Shown here: positions 16,374 to 24,100 of the stretch, piece after piece
How the letters are laid out: each line of letters opens with the position of its first letter
Position numbering within the stretch: position 1 is the first letter of the stretch
From: a virus
Length of the DNA: 24,425 nt
Virus record (IMG/VR): IMGVR_UViG_3300021375_000155
Span: 1-24,425 of that record
Direction: 5' to 3' (one strand)
Made by a program: the position numbers and the translations under genes
Notes under the pieces: model-generated
The model's database searches: none
What the model saw: only the letters and a program-made list of their open reading frames with translations
What the model was told of the DNA's origin: nothing

Positions 16374-17441
16374 TTATCTTTTTTTAATCTTTAGACCACG
16401 ACTAGAATTAGACTCTACAGCTCTTATTTTAAACCCTTCATTAGTTGTCATCTGTTGAGGTGTAGAACGAACATCCATATCGATGTTTTTTATCGTCTTA
16501 CCTACATTATCAACAGCGTCAGACTTACCCTTCTCATAGAAGTATGTGGCAAGTTTATCTGGATTCAAAGCAGCACTTAAAGCCTTATGGTATCCAACAT
16601 GGTCATTCACCATACCTGAATCATCTAAAAATTTAGAGATAAAGTTATTTACGTCTGACTGAACCTTCTTTACCTCCTTAACGTCACCTGGATTAAATAT
16701 AACCTTCTGATCACCGACTGCGAATTCAAAACCTTTGAAATCATCGTTGAAAAGATCGTTAGTCTTTTGGGTGAAGTATTCGGAACGCTTCTGATTCTGT
16801 TCTTGGATACTTTCTGATTGTGATATATATTCCTTGTAAGCCTTGTAGGACTCCATTTCATCTTCGTTGACAGGTGAACCCGTCGACTCGACAGGGACCT
16901 TATACGCCTCCTTTAGATCATTGAAATGCTTCTTAGCTTTTGCAAGTTCTCTTTTCTTTGCGATCTGCTTATTCTTAATCTCCGACTCATCATCCAAATC
17001 TTCGTCATAAGAAAATTTCTCACTCATAAGGTAATTAATATCCTCAGAGTCTAAATCATTTTCGGTTTCAGCATAATAGTCACGCAATACTTGGTCTGGG
17101 TCTAGTTCATCATAGTCAATCTGTAACTTCATGAAGTCATTAATACCTCGACCTGTTTCCTTCTTATACTTCAAGAAGGATGATACATCCTCTGGTAGTT
17201 CATCATTCTGCTCACGCTGAGAGAACAACTCGTCTATAGAGTTTATATCTTTTTCATATCTATTCTTAATAAATGAAAGAACGTCTTCCTCACCAAACTG
17301 AGGAGTGTTATCTTCTACAGTCTTTTCATCTGTAGTATTCTCGACCTCTACTTGTTCGGTCTGTTGATCAATTAATTTTTCCTCGACCTCTTGGATCGAT
17401 TTCTGTCCAGGACCATCGACCTCTTTTATTTTTATTTCCAT
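16374..17441 (-). CDS. Probable scaffolding protein (355 aa)
   Basis: The protein is strongly acidic and largely helical, with coiled-coil-like heptads and almost no hydrophobic core (E/D-rich at residues 15-150, helices at 150-240), and ends in a basic tail (NSSRGLKIKKR). That combination, an acidic helical body with a positively charged C-terminus directly upstream of the major capsid gene, is typical of phage scaffolding proteins, which guide shell assembly and then leave. No protease motif is seen, so it is probably not a fused protease-scaffold. The start ATG at 17441 lies 21 nt after the G of a TATTTTTG promoter. It could instead be another capsid-associated protein; the assignment rests on position and composition only. 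Confidence 0.8.
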   Translation of the reverse strand: MEIKIKEVDGPGQKSIQEVEEKLIDQQTEQVEVENTTDEKTVEDNTPQFGEEDVLSFIKNRYEKDINSIDELFSQREQNDELPEDVSSFLKYKKETGRGINDFMKLQIDYDELDPDQVLRDYYAETENDLDSEDINYLMSEKFSYDEDLDDESEIKNKQIAKKRELAKAKKHFNDLKEAYKVPVESTGSPVNEDEMESYKAYKEYISQSESIQEQNQKRSEYFTQKTNDLFNDDFKGFEFAVGDQKVIFNPGDVKEVKKVQSDVNNFISKFLDDSGMVNDHVGYHKALSAALNPDKLATYFYEKGKSDAVDNVGKTIKNIDMDVRSTPQQMTTNEGFKIRAVESNSSRGLKIKKR

Positions 17442-17461
17442 ATTAAATTAAATTTATTGTG

Positions 17462-17469
17462 CAAAAATA
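17462..17469 (-). promoter_or_regulatory. Bacteroidota-type -7 element TATTTTTG
   Basis: Minus-strand TATTTTTGCA lies in the 46-base gap between the portal stop and the scaffold start. Its G is 21 nt before the ATG at 17441. It would drive scaffold plus major capsid protein. Confidence 0.6.
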
Positions 17470-17487
17470 CACATTATTATATTATAT

Positions 17488-19908
17488 TTATCTAGGCTCA
17501 AACTCAGACAGATCAAATCCATCTAGAGTATCCTCATTGGACTCAAAATTTATAGGAGGTAAATCTTTCTTACGCTGCTCAATAAGTCTTGATTGTTGCG
17601 TATTCTGTTTACTTATCCTATCATCCTTAGCCTTTTCTTTACTATCCTCTCTACTGTTTACCATATCAGCCTCAACACCCCTTAACTGCATGTTTAATTG
17701 GAATTCAAGTTGCATCAATTGAGTCTTCAACTCAGCCTCACCTCTAAGCTTCTCTAATGAGAAACCTGCTTCAGCTTGAGCGATCTGCATCTTAGCCTGA
17801 GCCTCCATCTGTATCTTCTGAGCAGCAGCCTGAGCAGCTATCTGTTGAGACTGCATCTGTCCCTGCTGTTGTTGCTGAACCTTCTGCATCTCGTAAGCAC
17901 GTCTGTCTTTTTCTTTTCTTTTTCTTTTAACCTTTAATAACTGATTAGCTAGCTTTACATTTCTAACCTCACGTATATCAATGGCATCATCCAAATCAAT
18001 AGCGTCACGAGAGAGAGCTACTTGAATATTTTGTTCTAGCTGTTGTTTCTGCTCATCGTCAGGAGCCATCTCTATAAATATTCCAAAGTCATATATGTGT
18101 AAATCCTTAATATCATTAAGTAGGTTTACATTATACTTACCTATCTGCATTATAAATTCATCCTTGTATGGATGATACTCTAAAGCATCAGACACTCTAC
18201 ATGAAAGTGCTACAGCTAGGTCTCTAGTTATATCCAAAGTACCGTCTAATATATGTCTAGTTGCTGTATTACTATTTAATGCTGCAAGCTTCTGTAACCC
18301 TACTAATGAGTTTGGATCAGGCATTGAACCATCACGAGCCTCATTAAGTCCAGTTACATCTCTAAGCATCTGTAGGTAATGATTATAACTACCTATAAGG
18401 CTTCCTATCTTACCCTGACCACTATTCTTAGAAAGTTCCTGTATTGGAACTCTTGCATTATTAAACTCTCCATCCTGAGTATAACTTCTACCAACAACAG
18501 AACCTGTCTGAAAGTATAGCCTAAGTGCATCTTCAGGGCTGTATGCTGCTCCATTACCAAGGTCAACCTCATTAATACCATCAGCATCAATAAATACACC
18601 ATCTGGAACAACCTTCTGTATTACCTGTTGTAGTTTAAGGTGAGTCATCTGTATAAGATCCGCAAAAGGAACCATACGTCTAAGTAATGACTCTATATTA
18701 CCCTTATACATCCTTGGAGCACAAGCAATATAATTAGAACTTGAGTTTTGAGATGCAGACTTAGGTCTTACCATATTCTTAGCTAACTCCCATCTAAGTA
18801 TGATGTTTGTACCCATAACCATAACACCCTCATACCATACCTCTATCTTCTTCTCAATCTTATCAAACCCTCTTTCATCCATCATCTCTTGTGGTGGATT
18901 AAACTCATCATCCTTCTCAATAACTTTTTCACCCTTCTTCTTATAAACCATCTTCTTTGTGGTCTTATAGTTGAAATATAAAAGTGTTACGCTGTCATTA
19001 CTAAATATAGAATTATCATAATACTGTGTAGAATGAGAGTACTGATGCCATGCCTGACTGTATTTTCCAATAGCCTCTAAATCTTCGTTACTTATACTAG
19101 GGTCTATCTTTACAACCTCAGTTATAGGTACTGTCTTAACCTCACCCCAATAAAAACAATCATTAAAGTTAGGGTCTTCAGTATAGCTATATACAACATT
19201 AGCTGGGTCTACATACTTAGCAACAATACCTGCTCCAGGTAAGAACTCGTGCTTTGCAACACCTATACCTAGTGTAGTTAGGTCATATACAATTCTTTTT
19301 CTAGTATCCTCATACTTGTTCTCAGAAAGTATAGTATTTATAGCCGCCTCTTCAGCCAACTCTATAGACGACTTATAGTTAAGCTGCATATGCAATTGTA
19401 ACTCATCATCTGTCTCTGGTAACTCTTCTGGTGATGTATTAAATGCATCTACCCCAAAGTCATCTTTTATTTGTGTAAGCAAGTCCTTAGAGACCATGTC
19501 TGACTCTATATTGTCTTGATAACTATTTCTCTTTTCAGCAGACATTGCATCTTGTGCATAAGCCTTAATGTCAAACATTCTGTCTGCCATTCCGTTAACA
19601 ACTATGTCTATGAACTTAGGTATTATTGGGACAGGTGTCCAGTCTAAGTTCATGTATGACAAGTCTCCGTCTACAGATAGTTCGTTCTTATATTTAGCTA
19701 CAGATTGTTCTGCTCTAGCGTATAGCCTTAGTTTATGGAAGGCATCCCATTGGTTGTAAAATTTTGAACCTCCATTATCTCTCTTAAACCACTCATACTG
19801 AATGGCTTGACCTATCTGTAGACCAAACTCTTTTGTATTCTTCTTAGAGTCAGGTACATACTGGCTGGGAAATGAAGACGAGTTTACAGATATATTTATC
19901 TCTTTCAT
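17488..19908 (-). CDS. Portal protein (806 aa)
   Basis: The gene directly follows TerL with a 4-base ATGA overlap, the usual place for a portal. The protein has an N-terminal portal core with long helices (residues ~55-200), a beta-rich wing region and a helical crown. The segment IGSYNHYLQMLRDVTGLNEA followed by 'GLQKLAALNSN' resembles the region near the tunnel loop seen in portals of crAss-like and T7-like phages. The C-terminal tail (about 665-806) is a basic stretch followed by a Gln/Ala-rich coiled coil (675-745) and an acidic end, an extension I recall in portals of this phage group. Twelve subunits would form the DNA channel at one capsid vertex and bind TerL during packaging. A TAACTTTG promoter 41 nt upstream allows expression apart from TerL. 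Confidence 0.92.
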   Translation of the reverse strand: MKEINISVNSSSFPSQYVPDSKKNTKEFGLQIGQAIQYEWFKRDNGGSKFYNQWDAFHKLRLYARAEQSVAKYKNELSVDGDLSYMNLDWTPVPIIPKFIDIVVNGMADRMFDIKAYAQDAMSAEKRNSYQDNIESDMVSKDLLTQIKDDFGVDAFNTSPEELPETDDELQLHMQLNYKSSIELAEEAAINTILSENKYEDTRKRIVYDLTTLGIGVAKHEFLPGAGIVAKYVDPANVVYSYTEDPNFNDCFYWGEVKTVPITEVVKIDPSISNEDLEAIGKYSQAWHQYSHSTQYYDNSIFSNDSVTLLYFNYKTTKKMVYKKKGEKVIEKDDEFNPPQEMMDERGFDKIEKKIEVWYEGVMVMGTNIILRWELAKNMVRPKSASQNSSSNYIACAPRMYKGNIESLLRRMVPFADLIQMTHLKLQQVIQKVVPDGVFIDADGINEVDLGNGAAYSPEDALRLYFQTGSVVGRSYTQDGEFNNARVPIQELSKNSGQGKIGSLIGSYNHYLQMLRDVTGLNEARDGSMPDPNSLVGLQKLAALNSNTATRHILDGTLDITRDLAVALSCRVSDALEYHPYKDEFIMQIGKYNVNLLNDIKDLHIYDFGIFIEMAPDDEQKQQLEQNIQVALSRDAIDLDDAIDIREVRNVKLANQLLKVKRKRKEKDRRAYEMQKVQQQQQGQMQSQQIAAQAAAQKIQMEAQAKMQIAQAEAGFSLEKLRGEAELKTQLMQLEFQLNMQLRGVEADMVNSREDSKEKAKDDRISKQNTQQSRLIEQRKKDLPPINFESNEDTLDGFDLSEFEPR

Positions 19909-22148
19909 CTAATTATTTCACTAAATCGTCCTTGGTTATTATATCTTGCAAAGTTAATGCTTATTTTTGACTGTTTTTTAATGTTGTTAAATGTATGTTT
20001 TTGATTAGCCATGATAGCTAAACCAGAGCTAATAGATGCATCAAACTTAGTTCTATTATTTATATCGAACCTAGCCCAGTCTTGCAGTGTCCTAGAGAAG
20101 TACATAGAACCCATCTCGTCAGAAGACCTATAGTTGCCCTCAATATCTAAACCAACATACTTCTCTATGTATGTCTCTATAGCTGATGCGTGTGCTTGTT
20201 TTACTGCCTCAGATGAGTTAGGTATACCCCCAAGCTCTAACTCTGTCTTAGAAAGGTTCCTAGTAGGCTTATCAGGTCTGTTTAATGAATACTTTCTATA
20301 ACCTCTGTTTTTAAAGTGATATAGTAGTCTTGGTTTATTGTTCTCTACAAGTATAGGCATCCCATAAAATACACAAGCCATTAAAACATCCTCAAAGAAT
20401 ATTTCTGCTGTCTGAGGTCTTGCCACATACTCCAAAAAAAACTCGTTTACAGGAGCGTCATCCATATGAAATCTAGTAAGTCCATGAAGAGCACCATTAG
20501 ATCCACCACCACCAACAGTTCCTGATATATCATAACTATCACAACCAAAGGAACCTATATGAGCGTTGCCAGGTGACTTAGATCCGTTTACTATATCTAT
20601 CCTGTTCTGTAATTTTTGATTTGGAATCCAAGATATTAAAAACCTACCCCTGTTATCGGGAGTCCAGAAAACCTCTGTATCCTTCTTTCCATCCTTCCAA
20701 TGGAATGACCCCTTAACCAAAACCTTATCACGTATAAGATTATCATTGTAATCCATCTGCTGATATATCTTAGTCAGGCTAAATATAGAGCTCTTGCTTT
20801 CATCTCTAAATGCATGAGACTCTGTCCTTGGAAACTGTCTATAATACTCATTAAGAGCATCTGGATCGTTCTTAAGAGAATCAACCTCATTGTTCCAATA
20901 CTCTACAGCACCCTGCTTTATTTTATCACCATTGATACCTATAACAGGCTTTTTTGGATTGTCTAAGACTGGCATACCATACCTATCTATAAAACCTTCC
21001 ATATTCCATTCCATAGGTATGAATATGTTATACATACCACTCTTTGTTTGTCCGTTAGAGTTCCTGTTGTTAGGATCAGAATCGTAGTATAACTTCTTGA
21101 AGTTATTACCACCCTTCTCTAGTGCATTTGATGTAGAACCCATTAGACACTTACCAATGATCCTACTACCTAGTCTTAGACAGGTTTTTGTTACACGCCA
21201 ATTGTTTAATATATTATTTGGTTTAATCCACTTACCAGATTCATCATGAACCAGTAGTAAAAGTTTTTCCCCATCATAAGAGTTATCGTCAGTATTCTTC
21301 CAATCAATAGTGGTATCCAATCCATCTATATCCTCCTCAGAGTCATACATATTTTTCTTTGTTATCTTAGAGGCAGGAACCCTGTACGCAAGCTCTGTCT
21401 TAGGTTTATCCATACCATCCTGAACAGGCTTAAAGAAGAAAGGATAGTTACTAGATATTGGTACAACCTTATCTGTAAACATCTTCTTGGCATCAGACCC
21501 AGTCTTAGACAATATCCCTACCCTAGAATCTTTTGCTAGTGTAGCAGTATTAACACACTCAGCTGAAGACATAAATGAAAAACCTGAACGACGTATCTTT
21601 AAATACACCATTCCGAAACATCTATCATCAGCCTTACAAGCCTCCCAATATAAAAAGAATATTCTATTCGCTTCACGAAAGTCAGGATGACCAACATCAA
21701 TCTTAGTCCATTGCAAGTACATGTAGTGTGTACCTGTTATATACGTAGGTTCGCCATTATTGTAGAACCAATATCCGTCATCCCTTCTGTCAAACTCTTG
21801 TTCAATATAATCAACCCAACTAGACTTGAAATCTTTAGGAGACTCGTTCCATTGGAATATAGATTTTATTCTTTGTAGTTGTTTTGGATATTCAGGAACC
21901 TCCCAATACTGTTCATTTTTTTTTGAGCTTCTCTTGTGTATTTTTTTAGGTGTAGATGGTAGGGCTATATTTATACCATTAATATTAATAACATCCCCTA
22001 CAGTACCATCCTTAGATATAACAACAATATCATACTTATCATCATATCCATACTTAAATGATCTAGCCTTATTCTTTGATTTTAAAGCCTTTTCTGTAAT
22101 AGGATATACCTTAGTATATAGTTCTTTATTTTGCTCTTCTTTCTGCAA
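19905..22148 (-). CDS. terL: Terminase large subunit (747 aa, TTG start)
   Basis: The DNA-packaging motor. The ATPase domain shows a Walker A-type loop KIRRSGFS (residues 184-191), a Walker B LLLLVHDE (296-303) with the catalytic Glu, and a coupling motif GSTSN (337-341). The nuclease domain shows candidate metal-binding acids at D537 (GSFGCDSYD), E586/D587 (FFEDVLMA) and D703 (KFDASISSGLA). At 747 aa it is near the size of TerL in crAss-like phages. The start must be near 22148: an in-frame TGA lies 7 bases upstream, and the first Met is residue 143, so TTG at 22148 is the likely start. It overlaps the 93-aa gene by 23 bases, suggesting coupled translation, and overlaps the portal start by ATGA. 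Confidence 0.95.
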   Translation of the reverse strand: MQKEEQNKELYTKVYPITEKALKSKNKARSFKYGYDDKYDIVVISKDGTVGDVININGINIALPSTPKKIHKRSSKKNEQYWEVPEYPKQLQRIKSIFQWNESPKDFKSSWVDYIEQEFDRRDDGYWFYNNGEPTYITGTHYMYLQWTKIDVGHPDFREANRIFFLYWEACKADDRCFGMVYLKIRRSGFSFMSSAECVNTATLAKDSRVGILSKTGSDAKKMFTDKVVPISSNYPFFFKPVQDGMDKPKTELAYRVPASKITKKNMYDSEEDIDGLDTTIDWKNTDDNSYDGEKLLLLVHDESGKWIKPNNILNNWRVTKTCLRLGSRIIGKCLMGSTSNALEKGGNNFKKLYYDSDPNNRNSNGQTKSGMYNIFIPMEWNMEGFIDRYGMPVLDNPKKPVIGINGDKIKQGAVEYWNNEVDSLKNDPDALNEYYRQFPRTESHAFRDESKSSIFSLTKIYQQMDYNDNLIRDKVLVKGSFHWKDGKKDTEVFWTPDNRGRFLISWIPNQKLQNRIDIVNGSKSPGNAHIGSFGCDSYDISGTVGGGGSNGALHGLTRFHMDDAPVNEFFLEYVARPQTAEIFFEDVLMACVFYGMPILVENNKPRLLYHFKNRGYRKYSLNRPDKPTRNLSKTELELGGIPNSSEAVKQAHASAIETYIEKYVGLDIEGNYRSSDEMGSMYFSRTLQDWARFDINNRTKFDASISSGLAIMANQKHTFNNIKKQSKISINFARYNNQGRFSEIIR
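19949..19956 (-). promoter_or_regulatory. Bacteroidota-type -7 element TAACTTTG inside terL 3' end
   Basis: Minus-strand TAACTTTGCA lies within the last codons of the TerL gene, with its G 41 nt before the portal ATG at 19908. It matches the motif at other gene borders but is coding sequence, so chance is possible. Confidence 0.45.
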
Positions 22149-22407
22149 AGCTGTTCATATTTTTTGTTTCAGTTCCTGAACTCTCTATAAGTTCTTTCTC
22201 TGACTCTATTCTAGATAGTATCTCAAAAGCATCAAATATAGCAAGCTTTTTTGATGCAGCAGCATTCTTTAACCTATCGGCAGCTATCTCTGGAGATAGA
22301 TCATCAAGATCCTTCTTAATTATATCCTCCTTAGCGACCTTTATAAGTTCCTGAACAGCCTTTTCAGCTGCCCTTATTATCTCTATCTTTATTTTTCTTG
22401 AGTCCAT
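22126..22407 (-). CDS. Small helical protein, terminase small subunit candidate (93 aa)
   Basis: The protein is small, charged and almost entirely helical (MDSRKIKIEIIRAAEKAVQE..., then 'LSPEIAADRLKNAAASKKLA'), ending in a basic FAERRAK. It sits directly before TerL, overlapping it by 23 bases, and overlaps the 189-aa gene by 19 bases. I recall short proteins of the same pattern just upstream of TerL in marine Bacteroidota phages. That position is where a terminase small subunit normally lies, and the size and helical content would suit one. No clear helix-turn-helix is visible, so TerS is a suggestion only. Confidence 0.85.
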   Translation of the reverse strand: MDSRKIKIEIIRAAEKAVQELIKVAKEDIIKKDLDDLSPEIAADRLKNAAASKKLAIFDAFEILSRIESEKELIESSGTETKNMNSFAERRAK

Positions 22408-22958
22408 GTTATCCAGTCTGTTCTTACCCTGTACAGTTTCTCTCCATCTAAATTAAACTCATACTCTGAATCTGGTCTAAAAGATACAATATCTCCGACA
22501 TCTAATCCGTAAGAAAGTAAAATGTTGTTTGTGTATACAATCTCACCCATCAATGGTTGTTCTACACCAGGACTGTATATATAAATCTGTTCTTTAGATA
22601 TTGGTCTTATAAAACAAAACTCATCCTTAGACTTCCAAACATCATTATGCTTATACATATAATACTGAAAGTCATCAACCAAGAATAAGTCGTCCTTAAT
22701 AAAACTTCTTCCACTTTTTTGACGACCCTTCATGTCATAATAATATTTAAAAACATTATGATGAACCATAATAGTATCACCAGGCTCTATATCACCTGAG
22801 TAATTAATAGGTGTAGACACCACAGTTGCATATCGGTTAGATGTTGTATGATCTTCCTGTGATGTGCTAGTTATTAAATCTATTCCACCAACATTCTTTA
22901 TATTATCATACCTCCTTCCATTATGCGGACGCACAATAAAGTTAAAGGGTGATCTCAT
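22389..22958 (-). CDS. GroES-like protein, possible phage co-chaperonin (189 aa)
   Basis: The N-terminal third follows the GroES pattern: FIVRPH, then KNVGGIDLI, a short loop, then 'ATVVSTPINYSGDIEPGDTI', matching the order 'V.VK / GGI.L / G.V...G....G..VKVGD.V.F'. The C-terminal third repeats it: MGEIVYTN, then YGLDVGDIVSFR, then 'FNLDGEKLYRVRTDWITW', resembling the GroES end 'GD.V.F......DGEEL.....SDILA'. It therefore looks like two GroES-type halves, or one domain with an insertion of ~70 aromatic-rich residues. T4 gp31 shows that phages can encode co-chaperonins for capsid folding, and this gene lies in the packaging and capsid block. The GroES reading is from pattern only; a sequence-profile or structure test is needed. 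The start overlaps the upstream stop by one base. Confidence 0.85.
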   Translation of the reverse strand: MRSPFNFIVRPHNGRRYDNIKNVGGIDLITSTSQEDHTTSNRYATVVSTPINYSGDIEPGDTIMVHHNVFKYYYDMKGRQKSGRSFIKDDLFLVDDFQYYMYKHNDVWKSKDEFCFIRPISKEQIYIYSPGVEQPLMGEIVYTNNILLSYGLDVGDIVSFRPDSEYEFNLDGEKLYRVRTDWITWTQEK

Positions 22959-23182
22959 TAAAAGTTTATATTAAATTCTATAGATATTGGCATATTCCTA
23001 TTGAACTTTTTCCAAAGTAAAATTTCACCATCCCTCTCTATCCATATTTTATAAGATTCAGATGTCTCATCATACTGTATCAGATGTATATAGTACTGGT
23101 TATTTAAAACGCCTTGACCATATATATAATGCATAGAACTAGACTTATAGTCAGCTCCTATAGATATCTTTCTAATCTCCAC
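22958..23182 (-). CDS. Conserved small phage protein (74 aa, GTG start)
   Basis: A short beta-rich protein (MEIRKISIGADYKSSSMHYI ... ending MPISIEFNINF). I recall this pattern in hypothetical proteins close to terL in marine Bacteroidota phages. The start codon is GTG at 23182, overlapping the 76-aa gene by 11 bases, and the stop overlaps the GroES-like gene start by one base. No function is known to me and no motif is visible. It is probably a minor structural or assembly protein by location only. Confidence 0.82.
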   Translation of the reverse strand: MEIRKISIGADYKSSSMHYIYGQGVLNNQYYIHLIQYDETSESYKIWIERDGEILLWKKFNRNMPISIEFNINF

Positions 23183-23402
23183 TTTCCTCAGATATAGTTC
23201 CGTCTTGAAGGTTTATTGAAACCTTACCATACTCATCCTCAAGTTCTTTCTGGTAAGCATTTAATTCACCCTGAATATCTGACACCTGATGAAGTAGCTG
23301 GTGCTTTTGAAACTCCAACCCACCTACCTGTGATTGTACACTGTTTATACTACCTACTAATTCCTGTAGCTTTTTAAGCTGATCATCTTTAATTTTACTC
23401 AT
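23172..23402 (-). CDS. Small coiled-coil protein (76 aa)
   Basis: Residues ~5-60 form a Gln/Leu/Glu-rich coiled coil (LKKLQELVGSINSVQSQVGG and onward), followed by a short tail (YGKVSINLQDGTI). I recall similar coiled-coil proteins upstream of terL in Bacteroidota phages, without function. It is the first gene after the TATATTTG promoter at 23424-23431, with its ATG 22 nt from the G of the motif, so it opens the transcript that leads through the small genes to TerL. Its role is unknown; it could be an assembly or packaging accessory. Confidence 0.82.
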   Translation of the reverse strand: MSKIKDDQLKKLQELVGSINSVQSQVGGLEFQKHQLLHQVSDIQGELNAYQKELEDEYGKVSINLQDGTISEESGD

Positions 23403-23423
23403 TATTATTTGATTTTATTATAG

Positions 23424-23431
23424 CAAATATA
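23424..23431 (-). promoter_or_regulatory. Bacteroidota-type -7 element TATATTTG
   Basis: Minus-strand TATATTTGCT lies in the 41-base gap between the 108-aa and 76-aa genes. Its G is 22 nt before the ATG at 23402. It would start the transcript of the small genes and terL. No TTG -33 element is evident. Confidence 0.6.
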
Positions 23432-23443
23432 AGTAATTTTAAT

Positions 23444-23770
23444 TTAATCCTCTATGTTCATCGTAACAGATGTAGGATTTTCTTTCTCTGCAATCTGATC
23501 AGCAATGTTTTTCTCGATGACAGCGATGGTTTCATCACCTAATGACGCTTTTGTCCAATCAACGACTTGCTCGTTTGTTAAATCAGAAAAAGGTATAAAC
23601 TCTGTAATGTCAGATGTATCTAACATTTGAGTACCTATTGAGACTGCTGTAAGAGCTGTTTCACTATCTTCACCAGTCACCCTGTAGTGCACGTTATACA
23701 CCACATTTGTGTTACTTCCTTCTGTTGGATATACATCTACTGTTCTGCAATCCCATGTGTAATTTATCAT
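23444..23770 (-). CDS. Conserved small phage protein (108 aa)
   Basis: The protein begins MINYTWDCRTVDVYPTEG, continues with a beta segment (VVYNVHYRVTG) and a helical region (FIPFSDLTNEQVVDWTKASLG), and ends in an acidic tail. I recall this as a widespread small family in marine phages, near fibre and neck genes, with no fixed function. It lies between the lectin/fibre gene end and the packaging genes, preceded by a 42-base AT-rich gap without a clear promoter. A minor structural role is possible. No catalytic motif is visible. Confidence 0.85.
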   Translation of the reverse strand: MINYTWDCRTVDVYPTEGSNTNVVYNVHYRVTGEDSETALTAVSIGTQMLDTSDITEFIPFSDLTNEQVVDWTKASLGDETIAVIEKNIADQIAEKENPTSVTMNIED

Positions 23771-23812
23771 AATTTTTATTTTTTTTAATTAACATTACAA
23801 CGCTATTATAGA

Positions 23813-24100
23813 TTAAAACTGTGTACCAAAATGTTTTCCCAGTTGTATTTCCGCATCTTCAATAGCTTGTAATTCGTCTGCGTTTAGGTCTATGACTTCG
23901 TAATAAAAAACACCGCCTACATCTTCTTTTACTTCAGACAATCTTTGCTTGTTACTATCAAATGTAGGTTGCTCTACATCTTGCCAACCGTCGGCAATAT
24001 GCTTGTCGTTTGGTAACGTGTTATAATACGGTGTATTATTATAAAATTTAGGTATTTTGGAATAAATCTGTATTGTATTATTTTCTTTTATTGCTTTCAT
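23813..24100 (-). CDS. Small phage protein, fibre-associated candidate (95 aa)
   Basis: I choose the ATG at 24100 (MKAIKENNTIQIYSKIPKFY) over an in-frame ATG at 24112, because 24100 overlaps the preceding stop by one base (TAATG), a junction used elsewhere in this block. The sequence has an N-terminal beta segment, a 'GWQDVEQPTFDSNKQRLS' stretch and a helical end (ADELQAIEDAEIQLG). Short proteins with this layout often follow fibre genes in Bacteroidota phages, perhaps as chaperones or fibre accessories. That idea is inference; no motif proves it. Confidence 0.78.
   Translation of the reverse strand: MKAIKENNTIQIYSKIPKFYNNTPYYNTLPNDKHIADGWQDVEQPTFDSNKQRLSEVKEDVGGVFYYEVIDLNADELQAIEDAEIQLGKHFGTQF

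Noticed and set aside
16670-16861. 63-aa minus-strand ORF inside the scaffold gene
   Set aside because: Wholly contained in a longer gene in another frame; basic, low-complexity translation without features.
17454-17480. TGTG...CACA inverted repeat after the portal gene as a terminator
   Set aside because: Only 4 bp of stem, no T-tract after it, and it overlaps the promoter motif.
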